Of a stretch of DNA of 64,000 bases, positions 16,125-24,661 are shown one piece after another; position 1 is the first letter of the stretch; every line of letters begins with the position of its first letter. The stretch comes from a virus. The stretch spans positions 20,395-84,394 of IMG/VR virus record IMGVR_UViG_3300009103_000012, one strand, 5' to 3'. The position numbers and the translations under genes are program-made. Under the pieces are notes generated by a model, which worked only from the letters and a program-made list of their open reading frames with translations, was not told the origin of the DNA and made no database searches.

Positions 16125-17176
16125 ACCCGATAATCCCCCAGGATGTGCTCGAGAAGATCAGTCCTATATTCAGGCCTTGGATCGATTACAGTCCTCAGAG
16201 CTTCCTCCTGGGCGTCGACAAGCGCCTTCCTCTCATTCGCAGATAAAGTCGCAATCCACTTCACTTTCTTAACAACATCCTCTGTTGTTTCAACAAGCAA
16301 TGACTTGTCGGCTAATCCAACAGGTACAGCATGCTGAAACTCAATTGGAACCAAAGCTGGTACGTTACTCTTAATCGCTTCAAAGAAGCGACCCGTAATA
16401 TTTCCATAGGGAGTATAAGCCGGCTTCGTAATATGAGTCACAGTAATGGAAGAGTTTAGAACACCAAAAATATCCTTGTAGGCTAGACGAGGTCCAAATG
16501 CAACATTCGGTGTCTGCGCAAGCAGCTCCGCTGGGTCTATTCGCTCAGGTGATTTGTTCAGCCAATTTCCGTAAATCATTGTCTGGACACCTTGCTCGCG
16601 CAACGCAGCGCTTGGGCCAGTGTAATACTTCGCAAAAGGCTGCTCACGTTCGTAGTTGTTACCAACGTATGTATAATTGTAAGAATACTCAATGGGCTCA
16701 AAATATCGCTTCATGTAATTGCACCAGGGGATTGTAATCCGCTTTCGTGTTTGGTGCTGGGGTGCTACACATGCATCAGCAAGAATTGCATTCGGCCAAC
16801 GATTCTCTTCTTGCGGTGTCATTTTAAGATCACCGTCTACAATCACTATGGGGATTCCTTGCTCATGGTAATAGTCAAGAACCTGACATTGACGCTGATA
16901 GTCAGACTCTTCTGGATTTTCGCCGCTGTTCTTCCACGTAGGCCATCTCCATTCTACATAAAGAATATCGCCATCAGGGAAGCCGGTGTCATCATACTCT
17001 ACACCAGGGTATTGTTCATCATCCCTCATTTTCTGAAGCTGGATTGGTGTATGGCCACGCTTAAGTAATTCATTGACCCAATCTACACGGTTTCCACGCT
17101 CTCCATCTGGTGTGTTAACAATGCTATTCTTTTCAAGGGGTGTAATAAACCCCCAAAAACTATACAAAACCCTCAT
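16121..17176 (-). CDS. GT-B-like glycosyltransferase
   Basis: A 351-residue protein with the two-domain layout of GT-B transferases: a Rossmann-like N-terminal half (MRVLYSFWGF; ILYVEWRWP; GIPIVIVDGD) and a C-terminal half starting YTYVGNNYERE, then MIYGNW and a sugar-nucleotide region FFEAIKSNVPALVP. Order of segments and length resemble T4 DNA beta-glucosyltransferase, though no residue-level homology can be claimed by eye. It sits directly after UDP-galactopyranose mutase with an AGGAG site. I infer transfer of the sugar made by the mutase, to modified DNA or to a virion protein. Confidence 0.65.
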   Translation of the reverse strand: MRVLYSFWGFITPLEKNSIVNTPDGERGNRVDWVNELLKRGHTPIQLQKMRDDEQYPGVEYDDTGFPDGDILYVEWRWPTWKNSGENPEESDYQRQCQVLDYYHEQGIPIVIVDGDLKMTPQEENRWPNAILADACVAPQHQTRKRITIPWCNYMKRYFEPIEYSYNYTYVGNNYEREQPFAKYYTGPSAALREQGVQTMIYGNWLNKSPERIDPAELLAQTPNVAFGPRLAYKDIFGVLNSSITVTHITKPAYTPYGNITGRFFEAIKSNVPALVPIEFQHAVPVGLADKSLLVETTEDVVKKVKWIATLSANERKALVDAQEEALRTVIDPRPEYRTDLLEHILGDYRV

Positions 17177-17191
17177 TTTTTCTCCTTAATA

Positions 17192-18322
17192 TTAACCATT
17201 ATATGTCGGGGTGTTACGTTTTTCAAGCTCACGTTTAGCTTTTACAAGTGCTGAACCGATAACTTGATGCATATCGTAGTATTTATACTCCGCCAATCTC
17301 CCACCAAAAATAACTCCCGATTCTTCATGAGCCATAGCAGCATACTTCTTATACATCGATGTATTCTTCTCATTATTGATAGGGTAATAAGGCGTCTTAC
17401 CGCGCTTATACTCATCAGAATACTCACGTGTGATTATCGTATTTGGAATCTTGTTGGCTGTCTCTGGTAAAAAGTGTTTATGCTCAACAATCCGAGTATA
17501 TGGAATTTCAGGATGAGTGTAGTTTATGACCGCATTTCCCTGGAAATCTCCCTCAAGCTCCTCATGCTCAAAGCGAAGTGTCCTATATTCTAGCTCGCCA
17601 AACTGATATCCGAAATACTCATCAATCTTACCAGTGAATACAACTTTGTCAGCAAGGCTGTTCAACTCATCTTTATTCATAAAATAATCAACACCTGTCC
17701 GGACCTCAATTCCTTCCAGCATATTCGCAACCATTTGTGTGTATCCCTCCTTGGGGATCCCCTGATACTTGTCGAAGAAATAGTTTTCTTCAAAAACCAT
17801 ACGAATAGGAAGCCGTTTAATGATGGAGGCGGGTAGCTCTCTTGGGTCACGCTGCCATTGCTTCATCGTGTAACCCTTGATAAAAGTCTCATAGACCTCA
17901 CGCCCCACTTGGGAAAGAATCCAGTCTTCAAGATTATCAGGGTTCTCACATGGGATTCGAACTTCTTCTAGCTTTGCTTCTGCTTCGGCCGGAGTCATGA
18001 CTCCCCACAACTGATGGAGCGTCATCAAATTAATAGGAAACGAGAAAATACGGTCATTATAGCGGATCTTTGGCTTGTTAATATAATTGTTAAAAGTCGC
18101 AAATCGATTAACATAATCCCAAATACGATCATTGCTCGTATGAAAAATATGCGCCCCATACACGTGGACATCTACCCCATTTCGCTTTTCTGAATAAACG
18201 TTTCCAGCGATGTGGTTTCGTTTGTCTATTACAAGACATCGATATCCTGCATCTGTCATTTCTCTGGCAAATGTAGACCCAAATATTCCTGAACCGACAA
18301 TTAGATAATCGTACTTACTCAC
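17192..18322 (-). CDS. glf: UDP-galactopyranose mutase
   Basis: Flavoenzyme that interconverts UDP-galactopyranose and UDP-galactofuranose; related enzymes act on UDP-arabinopyranose. The 376-residue protein is full length (bacterial Glf about 370-385). Visible landmarks: FAD motif GSGIFGS (9-15), DKRNHIAGN, YGAHIFHT (the family signature His region), FSFPINL, GYTMKQW, and a C-terminal FGGRLAEYKYYDM with the conserved Arg and Tyr. The start is GTG overlapping the TS-family stop as GTGA. Phage-encoded Glf next to a glycosyltransferase and a TS-family enzyme suggests furanose addition to DNA. Function is confident; substrate and purpose are inferred. Confidence 0.93.
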   Translation of the reverse strand: MSKYDYLIVGSGIFGSTFAREMTDAGYRCLVIDKRNHIAGNVYSEKRNGVDVHVYGAHIFHTSNDRIWDYVNRFATFNNYINKPKIRYNDRIFSFPINLMTLHQLWGVMTPAEAEAKLEEVRIPCENPDNLEDWILSQVGREVYETFIKGYTMKQWQRDPRELPASIIKRLPIRMVFEENYFFDKYQGIPKEGYTQMVANMLEGIEVRTGVDYFMNKDELNSLADKVVFTGKIDEYFGYQFGELEYRTLRFEHEELEGDFQGNAVINYTHPEIPYTRIVEHKHFLPETANKIPNTIITREYSDEYKRGKTPYYPINNEKNTSMYKKYAAMAHEESGVIFGGRLAEYKYYDMHQVIGSALVKAKRELEKRNTPTYNG

Positions 18323-19350
18323 TTTGCACCCCTTGTATTAAATCGATAACCTTCAAATTTCAAATTTTCCAACATTTTTCTTGCTTCACTTCTTGTCGAG
18401 ATTTTTCTTATTCTATCAGCAGCTAACACTACCGCAAAATCATGCCAGGTCAATGCGTCATTAGTGGGATATGCAAACACACGACGAAACGCTTGGTGGA
18501 TAGCTTCTACCGAAGTGGCGATAGAGATGTCTTTTTCGACCTCCATCATCTTTTCTATCCAATAAGAAAGTTCATCACTTGAAGCACATCCTAACGGTGG
18601 CATCTGTCCATACCTTTTCCATAGCTCAAACTGTGATCTATTAACATTTGATGTCTGTAGAATTCTCTCTGCCATCTCAAAGTGGCGCTCATATATGTGT
18701 AATGAATTGCTGGTATGAGTGTAGGTTCCCAACCCAACGCCAAGTTCATTAGCAAGTAATTCTTGAAATAGCGTAAATGCTGGAATATCATATGCAATAC
18801 CGAATATCACATCTGAACTTCTCATATTCACAACCTGATGAAGTTTGCCGTCTCTAATAAAAAATTGAAGTGCCAATGTACAAGGAACGTCTAGCTTTGC
18901 GTCAATACTATCATCAGGCACCCTAAGATGCATTACCGCTCGACGGGAATCTGGGTCTCTAGTAAGCTCATCAATAATATACTCCCATTGATTGAACCTC
19001 CCCTGAGCAATCTTGGGGTGTCGTTGAAATAGTCTTGCGCCATAAGCAGAGTTTGCTGTTACTCCATCATCTGAAATATTTCTCCAAAAGTTTGAATATT
19101 TCGATATCCACGCTGTCTCATTATTTCCAGAAAGATACCACACAAGCTCAGCAACCATATAAGAAATACTAAACTTTCGTCCTGCAACGTATGGAATTCT
19201 GTCTCTGGGATTTAAGATCGTAAATGAAGCGCCAAGTATTTCCTTGACTCTTTGCCCACGAGGGGCTGCTTCAAATGTTGGACTTTCGTAAACATTTCGA
19301 ACTAGCGAAATGTAGCAGTGCGTAAATGATTGATAGGTTCCAATATGCAT
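18319..19350 (-). CDS. Thymidylate-synthase-family enzyme, likely dCMP hydroxymethylase
   Basis: A 343-residue ThyA-family protein. Catalytic Cys157 (VPC), the phosphate-binding Arg pair 136-137, MRSSD (176-180), Gly184 and HIY (218-220) are in place. The Asn that selects dUMP in thymidylate synthase aligns with Asp188 (AYDIP). Asp at this position is what T4 dCMP hydroxymethylase has, and the swap is known to switch specificity to dCMP. Since ThyX is also encoded, dTMP does not need this gene. I infer 5-hydroxymethyl-dCMP (or 5-methyl-dCMP) synthesis. An extra C-terminal helical region of about 100 residues is present. It heads the sugar-modification run. Confidence 0.85.
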   Translation of the reverse strand: MHIGTYQSFTHCYISLVRNVYESPTFEAAPRGQRVKEILGASFTILNPRDRIPYVAGRKFSISYMVAELVWYLSGNNETAWISKYSNFWRNISDDGVTANSAYGARLFQRHPKIAQGRFNQWEYIIDELTRDPDSRRAVMHLRVPDDSIDAKLDVPCTLALQFFIRDGKLHQVVNMRSSDVIFGIAYDIPAFTLFQELLANELGVGLGTYTHTSNSLHIYERHFEMAERILQTSNVNRSQFELWKRYGQMPPLGCASSDELSYWIEKMMEVEKDISIATSVEAIHQAFRRVFAYPTNDALTWHDFAVVLAADRIRKISTRSEARKMLENLKFEGYRFNTRGAK

Positions 19351-19403
19351 GTTACAAATTTACTCCAATTAGGTTTAGATGTAGACTTTTTGTACCAAGC
19401 TAA

Positions 19404-22400
19404 TCATATACGAAGAAGCTTGACTTTACTCATAGAAGTTTGGTATCCGAAGTCATTTTTCTTCACTTCTGCGCAACACAAACTGTAAAGTGGGAGATCT
19501 GTCTCGCCATCCCAACCCCAACAAAACATTCGAAAGTTTTTACCCTCCAGCCCAGTCGCGGTGACCAAAAGATATGGACGCTTGTTTTTTGTGAGCTTAG
19601 GCTTAATGTCAGACACGAGGAACCAATACACATCATGACCCCTGGTATCGATTTCATCAATACACGCGATGTCTTTCTTTGCCAAGCGCTCCTGAACTTC
19701 TTCGCTAATAAGAGTTGATGCGTTAAAAGACCCAAAATGCTTTACACTATTTTCTACCATCTCCCTGCGAGACCAATGGCCCGATCCTTGCGTCTCAAGT
19801 AGGGCCTCCTTGAAGTTATTTCTGCCACGTTCTGGATCACGCTTTGTCCACTTCTTGATGTCGTTCTGTCGTCCGATAACGACTTCATGCATGTGCTTAT
19901 AGCTCTCGAACGTCTTACCGGGGCCGACTAGATCCATAGATTCGAAGCCGCGGATTTTGATCAAAGCCTCAAGAGCGCGCTTGTTGAACTTAGAATGTTT
20001 CCACTTTCCATCATCGGTCCATAGAAGATCATCGATGCCTTGATATGGTCGATTTGCAACTAGCTCATCGATTGCAGACTCGCCAATACCCTTACAAGAT
20101 AAGAGCGAAGGCATGAACTTTTTACCCTCAAGGATTGTCCACTTCTTTGTGGCATAATTGATATCTAGAGGCGCAACGCGATATCCTAAAGCCTTAACCT
20201 CAGCAAAAGCCTTTGCTCGCTTCTTGTCGTTACCTGACATCGCCTCAAGATAAGCACACAGCCATTCTTCTTCAAAATATGTCAAGAGCCAAGCGCAGTA
20301 ATACGAGTCAATCGCGTAACATACTGCGTGAGACTTATTGAAGCCATAACCTGCAAAGAACAAAATCTTTTCGTATAAGTCATCAGCCAATTGTCGATCT
20401 ACTCCATTCTTCACAGAGCCTGCAACAAACTGCTCCTTGATCGATCTAGCTTTGGCAAGACTCTCTGCTGCTTCTGACGCTTTCCGCTTCATAATACTCC
20501 GACGTACGGTGTCTGTTTCTTCTTCGGGGAAACCCGCCACCACAGAGCAAAGCTTCATGATTTGCTCCTGAAAGACAATTAGACCGTAGGTTTCTTCAAG
20601 AACTTCCTTGATTAACGGATGGCCATAATCGATCTTCTCAGGGTTGTTCTTGGCCTTGATATACAATCTATCGACCTTCGCCGTGAGTGGGCCTGGACGA
20701 TAGATGGAAGTCAGCGTAGCAATATCAACGATGCTCTTAGGCTTCGCCTTTTTGAACAAGTTCTGAGCACCACGGCCGGCCAGCTGAAAGATGCCAGCCC
20801 AGCGGCCTTTTCCGTAAACGTGATCGTATACGTGCTGATCGTCCATGTCAAGTACTTTCGGGTCCATATTGGCGTTAAACCATTCATACACCTGAGCGAA
20901 TGTTGGGTCTTCGATACCCTCCTTTCGCTGTAGGATGAGCTCGATGGTACGCTGGATAATTCGAAGCGTTTCAAGACCAAGTAGATCAAACTTAATCCAG
21001 CCGAAAGTCTCAAGATGCTTATAGTTCATGCCCTCAGCCCACGGGGTCTGTAGCTCACCACGTGCCTTGATAAGCGGCATCCTTTCCGCAATATCCTCTG
21101 CAACGATACAACCACCAGCATGGCGACCTAAGGCCTTGTTCTGCTTGAACAGAACCTGGATTGGAGCAGCAACTTCTGGATGAGCCTCGATGAATGCTCT
21201 GAACGTCTTCGAGTGAGCTAGCGCATCTTCGTAAAGCAGCACAAATAGATTCTTATCAGTACCCTGCTTGAATACTGCGCGCTTTACATCTTCTTCGACC
21301 GGCGCTAGCGCCTTATTCACTTCGTTAAATGGAATACCATAAAATCGTGAAATATCTTTGACAAGAGACTTAAGCTTGAATGTATTGTAATTAGAGATCG
21401 GGACAATATTCTCATCGCCCCACTTGTCTTTCATCATATTGATGAGTAGGTCTCGGTCGCCAACATCAGTATCGATGTCTGGTGCACCTTCACGAGAAGG
21501 ATTCAAGAAGCGACCGAACATAAGATCATATTCAAATGGGTCAACGTCTGTTAGCTTAAGAACATAAGCAACAAGACTACCAGCAGCTGAGCCGCGACCG
21601 GGACCAACAAGCATGGCTTGTTTGGCAATCTTAATAATCGCTTCCATTGTCAAAAAGTATCGAGAGAAATTCTTGTCTTTAATAATCTTCAACTCATGCT
21701 TTATTCGCTCGATATATTTTGGGTCACCCGCCAATCCTCGCTCAACAAGACCCTTTTTACATGCCTCAAGCAGAGCCTTATCGTCTGTCATACCCTCAGG
21801 TACAACATAAGAAGGAAGTTTCATCGTCCTATCAGGTGCAATTGTGCTGATCTCTTCATGGACAATCTGATGAGGTCGCTCAATAGCATTCTTCACAATC
21901 TGGTCATCATAAAATGACATACCATCTGCACTTTCTAGATATGTATCCCACAATTGCTGAGCATTCTTAGGGTATAACTCACACTTCAAGTCCTCTTTAG
22001 TTTGGGGTAGTTTTGACGGATCAAACTCACGATAATTTAGCCAGCCAAGCTTCTTGTAAAGTTCACGCTCACGCCAATGCTCTGGTCGAGCGTAATGAGA
22101 GTCAGTCGTTACAACTAATTTATCTTGTAAGCTATTTTTATTCGCGAACTCGATGATTGCTCGATTAACAAGGTGCTGGGCAGGGAGCTTATTGAATTGA
22201 AGCTCTAGATGAACATCATTAATTCCAACGGCGTCTACCAAACCTTGGTAAGCGTTACCCACGCCAGTCATTACACTACGGTGAAAAGACGGATCATCCA
22301 TCAGTTTATAGCTAAGATCATCAAACTCAACGTTCTGAGCATGCCGAAAGACCTCATAAGCAATTGGTCCGCCAATACAAGCGGTAGAAACCATCAGGTG

Positions 22401-23024
22401 GCCACCCTCGGCGGCCTCCCTTAACATCTTATAGTCGATTCGTGGAAACCTATAGAAACCCTCTCTATACCCCCTACTCACAAGATGGAACAAGCGCTGG
22501 AGACCTACGCTTGTCTTAGGAAGAACGACCAAGTGATGGCGTCTCTTAATCGGATCATAGAATTTTGAAGACTTTGTTTCTTCTTCATTTTCAATAGTGA
22601 GGCCGGCATCTTCTTTGCCGATATCTACAATCTCATCATCCCCATCCACTATTGCAGTTAGAGGTGTAGCGATTGCTTCTCTCTGCTCACGAAGTCGAAG
22701 CAAAGCCTCTTTATCACCCTTCTTCGCAGCTTGCCGAATCTCCATATCAAGCTTCCATGCTTCAAGGTCAGGATGTACATACATCTCACAGCCTGGAACG
22801 AACTTAAATTTACCGCCGCGCTTTTGTACTTTTTCAGCATGAAGGAATGCATGGCCAAAAGAATTCATGTGACCATGATTGGTGAGACACCAACCATCCA
22901 TGCCGTTTTCGATTATAAAATCAATATGTTCTTGAGGATACCCAAGGCCATCGAATGTACTAAACCCATCATGTGAATGAAGGGAAATAAACTTACTAGG
23001 GGGAGTAAGCAAAGTCTTTCTCAT
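19404..23024 (-). CDS. dnaE: DNA polymerase III alpha subunit (family C)
   Basis: A 1206-residue replicative polymerase, close to bacterial DnaE (about 1160). Seen in order: PHP domain with HSHDG (16-20) and LTNHGH; the GPGRGSAAGS palm motif; APDIDTDVGD with the catalytic Asp pair (about residue 505); RHAGG; the third palm Asp in IKFDLLGL; IYRPGPL; finger region; HhH and OB-like C-terminus. It appears active. PHP keeps several metal residues, so proofreading or pyrophosphatase use is possible. ATG follows GGAG. It is notable beside a family A polymerase. No clamp or clamp loader is in the window, so it may use host factors. Confidence 0.95.
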   Translation of the reverse strand: MRKTLLTPPSKFISLHSHDGFSTFDGLGYPQEHIDFIIENGMDGWCLTNHGHMNSFGHAFLHAEKVQKRGGKFKFVPGCEMYVHPDLEAWKLDMEIRQAAKKGDKEALLRLREQREAIATPLTAIVDGDDEIVDIGKEDAGLTIENEEETKSSKFYDPIKRRHHLVVLPKTSVGLQRLFHLVSRGYREGFYRFPRIDYKMLREAAEGGHLMVSTACIGGPIAYEVFRHAQNVEFDDLSYKLMDDPSFHRSVMTGVGNAYQGLVDAVGINDVHLELQFNKLPAQHLVNRAIIEFANKNSLQDKLVVTTDSHYARPEHWRERELYKKLGWLNYREFDPSKLPQTKEDLKCELYPKNAQQLWDTYLESADGMSFYDDQIVKNAIERPHQIVHEEISTIAPDRTMKLPSYVVPEGMTDDKALLEACKKGLVERGLAGDPKYIERIKHELKIIKDKNFSRYFLTMEAIIKIAKQAMLVGPGRGSAAGSLVAYVLKLTDVDPFEYDLMFGRFLNPSREGAPDIDTDVGDRDLLINMMKDKWGDENIVPISNYNTFKLKSLVKDISRFYGIPFNEVNKALAPVEEDVKRAVFKQGTDKNLFVLLYEDALAHSKTFRAFIEAHPEVAAPIQVLFKQNKALGRHAGGCIVAEDIAERMPLIKARGELQTPWAEGMNYKHLETFGWIKFDLLGLETLRIIQRTIELILQRKEGIEDPTFAQVYEWFNANMDPKVLDMDDQHVYDHVYGKGRWAGIFQLAGRGAQNLFKKAKPKSIVDIATLTSIYRPGPLTAKVDRLYIKAKNNPEKIDYGHPLIKEVLEETYGLIVFQEQIMKLCSVVAGFPEEETDTVRRSIMKRKASEAAESLAKARSIKEQFVAGSVKNGVDRQLADDLYEKILFFAGYGFNKSHAVCYAIDSYYCAWLLTYFEEEWLCAYLEAMSGNDKKRAKAFAEVKALGYRVAPLDINYATKKWTILEGKKFMPSLLSCKGIGESAIDELVANRPYQGIDDLLWTDDGKWKHSKFNKRALEALIKIRGFESMDLVGPGKTFESYKHMHEVVIGRQNDIKKWTKRDPERGRNNFKEALLETQGSGHWSRREMVENSVKHFGSFNASTLISEEVQERLAKKDIACIDEIDTRGHDVYWFLVSDIKPKLTKNKRPYLLVTATGLEGKNFRMFCWGWDGETDLPLYSLCCAEVKKNDFGYQTSMSKVKLLRI

Positions 23025-23058
23025 ATTATCTCCAGATTAGATTATTCTAAAAGAGATG

Positions 23059-23265
23059 CTAGCGGTTTTCAACACTTGGATGACTTAATTTCTCTAAAGA
23101 TCGAGTCTCAACGTATACCAAGTGATTTGAAATTAAAAGGCTGGTTGTTTCGTCTGTTATCTCCACAACTAAACCAGAGTCTCCCGGGTGGAGGACGTAG
23201 CTATAAAACTCATCATCAACTCCCACATGTTCGTCCATCAAGACAGCGATATCACCAACTTTCAC
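23059..23265 (-). CDS. Small beta-rich hypothetical protein
   Basis: A 68-residue protein with a pattern of short strands (VGDIAVLMD, GLVVEIT, LVYVET) typical of an SH3-like or KOW-like barrel. It starts at GTG overlapping the J-domain gene's stop as TAGTG, with GGAAGG upstream, and lies just before dnaE in the transcript. Function unknown; a small accessory factor for its neighbours is possible. Confidence 0.55.
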   Translation of the reverse strand: MKVGDIAVLMDEHVGVDDEFYSYVLHPGDSGLVVEITDETTSLLISNHLVYVETRSLEKLSHPSVENR

Positions 23266-23963
23266 TATTGCCTTCCGTAATCCGAAAGTAATTGCGATAT
23301 CTGCTTCTGCGTCAAAGAAAATCCTCTAGATGATAAAATCGCCTCTAACAACTGACACCTTAGTGGCGGGGAATCTAATGACTCGCCCCACTGCCACTCG
23401 TCAGTACATTCTATCTTATGAATATCTTGCCGGCAGGAATGAATCTTTGCCTTTAGAAGTGGTATTAAAGCCTCGTCCTCTAATCCGGCATCAATGCTCA
23501 ACTCAACTGCGACACCGACGAGGTCATCAAATTTACCTTCTTCCAAGGCTCTACTAGCACGTAAGAAACTCTTCTGAAGATTTTCTCTTAAATCATCATC
23601 ACTAATTCTGTCGGGATGGGTCATAAGTGCAATCTTTTTGAATAATTTTCGAGCCCACTCAGGTGCTTCTGATTTTTTACTAGATTCAGGATCATCTTCG
23701 CTAAACCATTTTTCGCTTTGTTCTCTAAATTCTTGGTCTTCTTTTGCTACTTCAAAGACAGCATCTTTTTGTTCATCCTCCTGTTCATCTTTTTTACCTG
23801 TAACTTCTCTAGCTCTGTGAGTAAAAAATTCTAAATCACGAGAATATTCCGCTTTGTAATCATCGAATAGTTCTGATATCTGAGAATAATAATGCTGGAG
23901 CATTTGTAACTCTGATTGGAGAATTCGAATCTTTCTACGAGTTATTCTGGAGGGAATTTGCAT
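23265..23963 (-). CDS. J-domain (DnaJ-like) protein
   Basis: A 232-residue protein with an N-terminal coiled-coil region (1-70), an acidic linker, and a J domain around residues 100-155 where KKIALMTHPDR carries the HPD tripeptide that stimulates Hsp70 ATPase. No Gly/Phe-rich region or zinc finger follows, so it is a J-domain-only cochaperone that could direct host DnaK to phage complexes. It lies next to dnaE. The remaining C-terminal helices are unassigned. Confidence 0.75.
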   Translation of the reverse strand: MQIPSRITRRKIRILQSELQMLQHYYSQISELFDDYKAEYSRDLEFFTHRAREVTGKKDEQEDEQKDAVFEVAKEDQEFREQSEKWFSEDDPESSKKSEAPEWARKLFKKIALMTHPDRISDDDLRENLQKSFLRASRALEEGKFDDLVGVAVELSIDAGLEDEALIPLLKAKIHSCRQDIHKIECTDEWQWGESLDSPPLRCQLLEAILSSRGFSLTQKQISQLLSDYGRQ

Positions 23964-23974
23964 AGTAAGTCTAA

Positions 23975-24349
23975 CTATGCATTAAGACGCTCCGTTATAA
24001 TGTTGTGTTTCCTTACATAAGCACTAAAAAATTCATCGCAATCAACCCCAGAAAGTACAATTATCGCAAGAAAATAATTGAATGCATCAATCATTTCTTC
24101 TAGAAATTCTTCCCTATCAAACTCAGGAACGCCATAAGTCTCTTCACGATGGTCTTTCCAATTCTTTAAATGAAGCAAAGCTTCAAAAAGCTCTTCCATA
24201 CCTCGAAAAGCAAATTCACGAATTGCTTGTTGGTTTTTTTTCTTGCTTAAATCAACCGGCCAATCAGGATATGCACCTTCAATCTTTTCGTTAATACGAT
24301 ACATAAACTCTTCACGGAGGCCAAATATCTTTGCTAAACGATCAGACAA
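23975..24349 (-). CDS. All-alpha NTP pyrophosphatase, dUTPase/dCTPase-like
   Basis: About 124 residues from TTG at 24349, chosen because GGAGG lies nine bases upstream and the start then falls just after the previous stop; the longer frame's N-terminus is a shadow of a Glu run. It has the family's metal motifs: GMEELFEAL and, later, EEMIDAFNYFLAII, with the C-terminal EFFSAYVRKHN helix as in dimeric dUTPases and T4 gp56 dCTPase. It should cleave dUTP and/or dCTP to the monophosphate, supplying dUMP or dCMP. With the TS-family enzyme, dCTPase is the attractive option; sequence alone does not choose. Confidence 0.75.
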   Translation of the reverse strand: MSDRLAKIFGLREEFMYRINEKIEGAYPDWPVDLSKKKNQQAIREFAFRGMEELFEALLHLKNWKDHREETYGVPEFDREEFLEEMIDAFNYFLAIIVLSGVDCDEFFSAYVRKHNIITERLNA

Positions 24350-24350
24350 T

Positions 24351-24581
24351 TTACTCTTCCTCCGCTGCCTCTTCATTTTGAGTAGCAATTTCAGTAATCA
24401 TGGCTTGAATGTTTGCATTAAAAGCTTCATGATAATCAGGTGAAAGATCAAGTTGCCCATTGGTAGTAACAAACTCTGCCATTCGAAGATTATCAACAAT
24501 ATCTGTCCCGGTTAGAATTGCAACCTGAACGATTTGCGCAATATGAGCGATTGCATTATCACTTAATTTTGACGTTTCCAT
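24351..24581 (-). CDS. Small acidic hypothetical protein
   Basis: A 76-residue, mostly helical protein ending in a Glu-rich tail (AAEEE). Good GGGAG binding site before ATG 24581. It ends two bases before the TTG start of the pyrophosphatase gene. No family recognised. Confidence 0.6.
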   Translation of the reverse strand: METSKLSDNAIAHIAQIVQVAILTGTDIVDNLRMAEFVTTNGQLDLSPDYHEAFNANIQAMITEIATQNEEAAEEE

Positions 24582-24661
24582 TTTTTCTCCCTTAGTTTGA
24601 AAGCTGGATCAACATAATGATTATAGTCATTTCAACAAAGGGTGTACACGCTAATTGTGTG
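24582..24661 (-). promoter_or_regulatory. 80-base gap with weak promoter-like -10
   Basis: On the minus strand this gap contains GACTATAATC, a perfect -10 hexamer, 40-50 bases before the ATG at 24581, but no good -35 at 16-18 bases. An imperfect inverted repeat (TGTAGCACAC and GTGTACA) lies near its upstream end. It could be a weak or activated promoter. Confidence 0.3.

Noticed and set aside
23975-24388. Longer N-terminus (basic KRQRRK) for the pyrophosphatase
   Set aside because: It overlaps the Glu-rich end of the upstream gene and has no binding site; the TTG at 24349 does.
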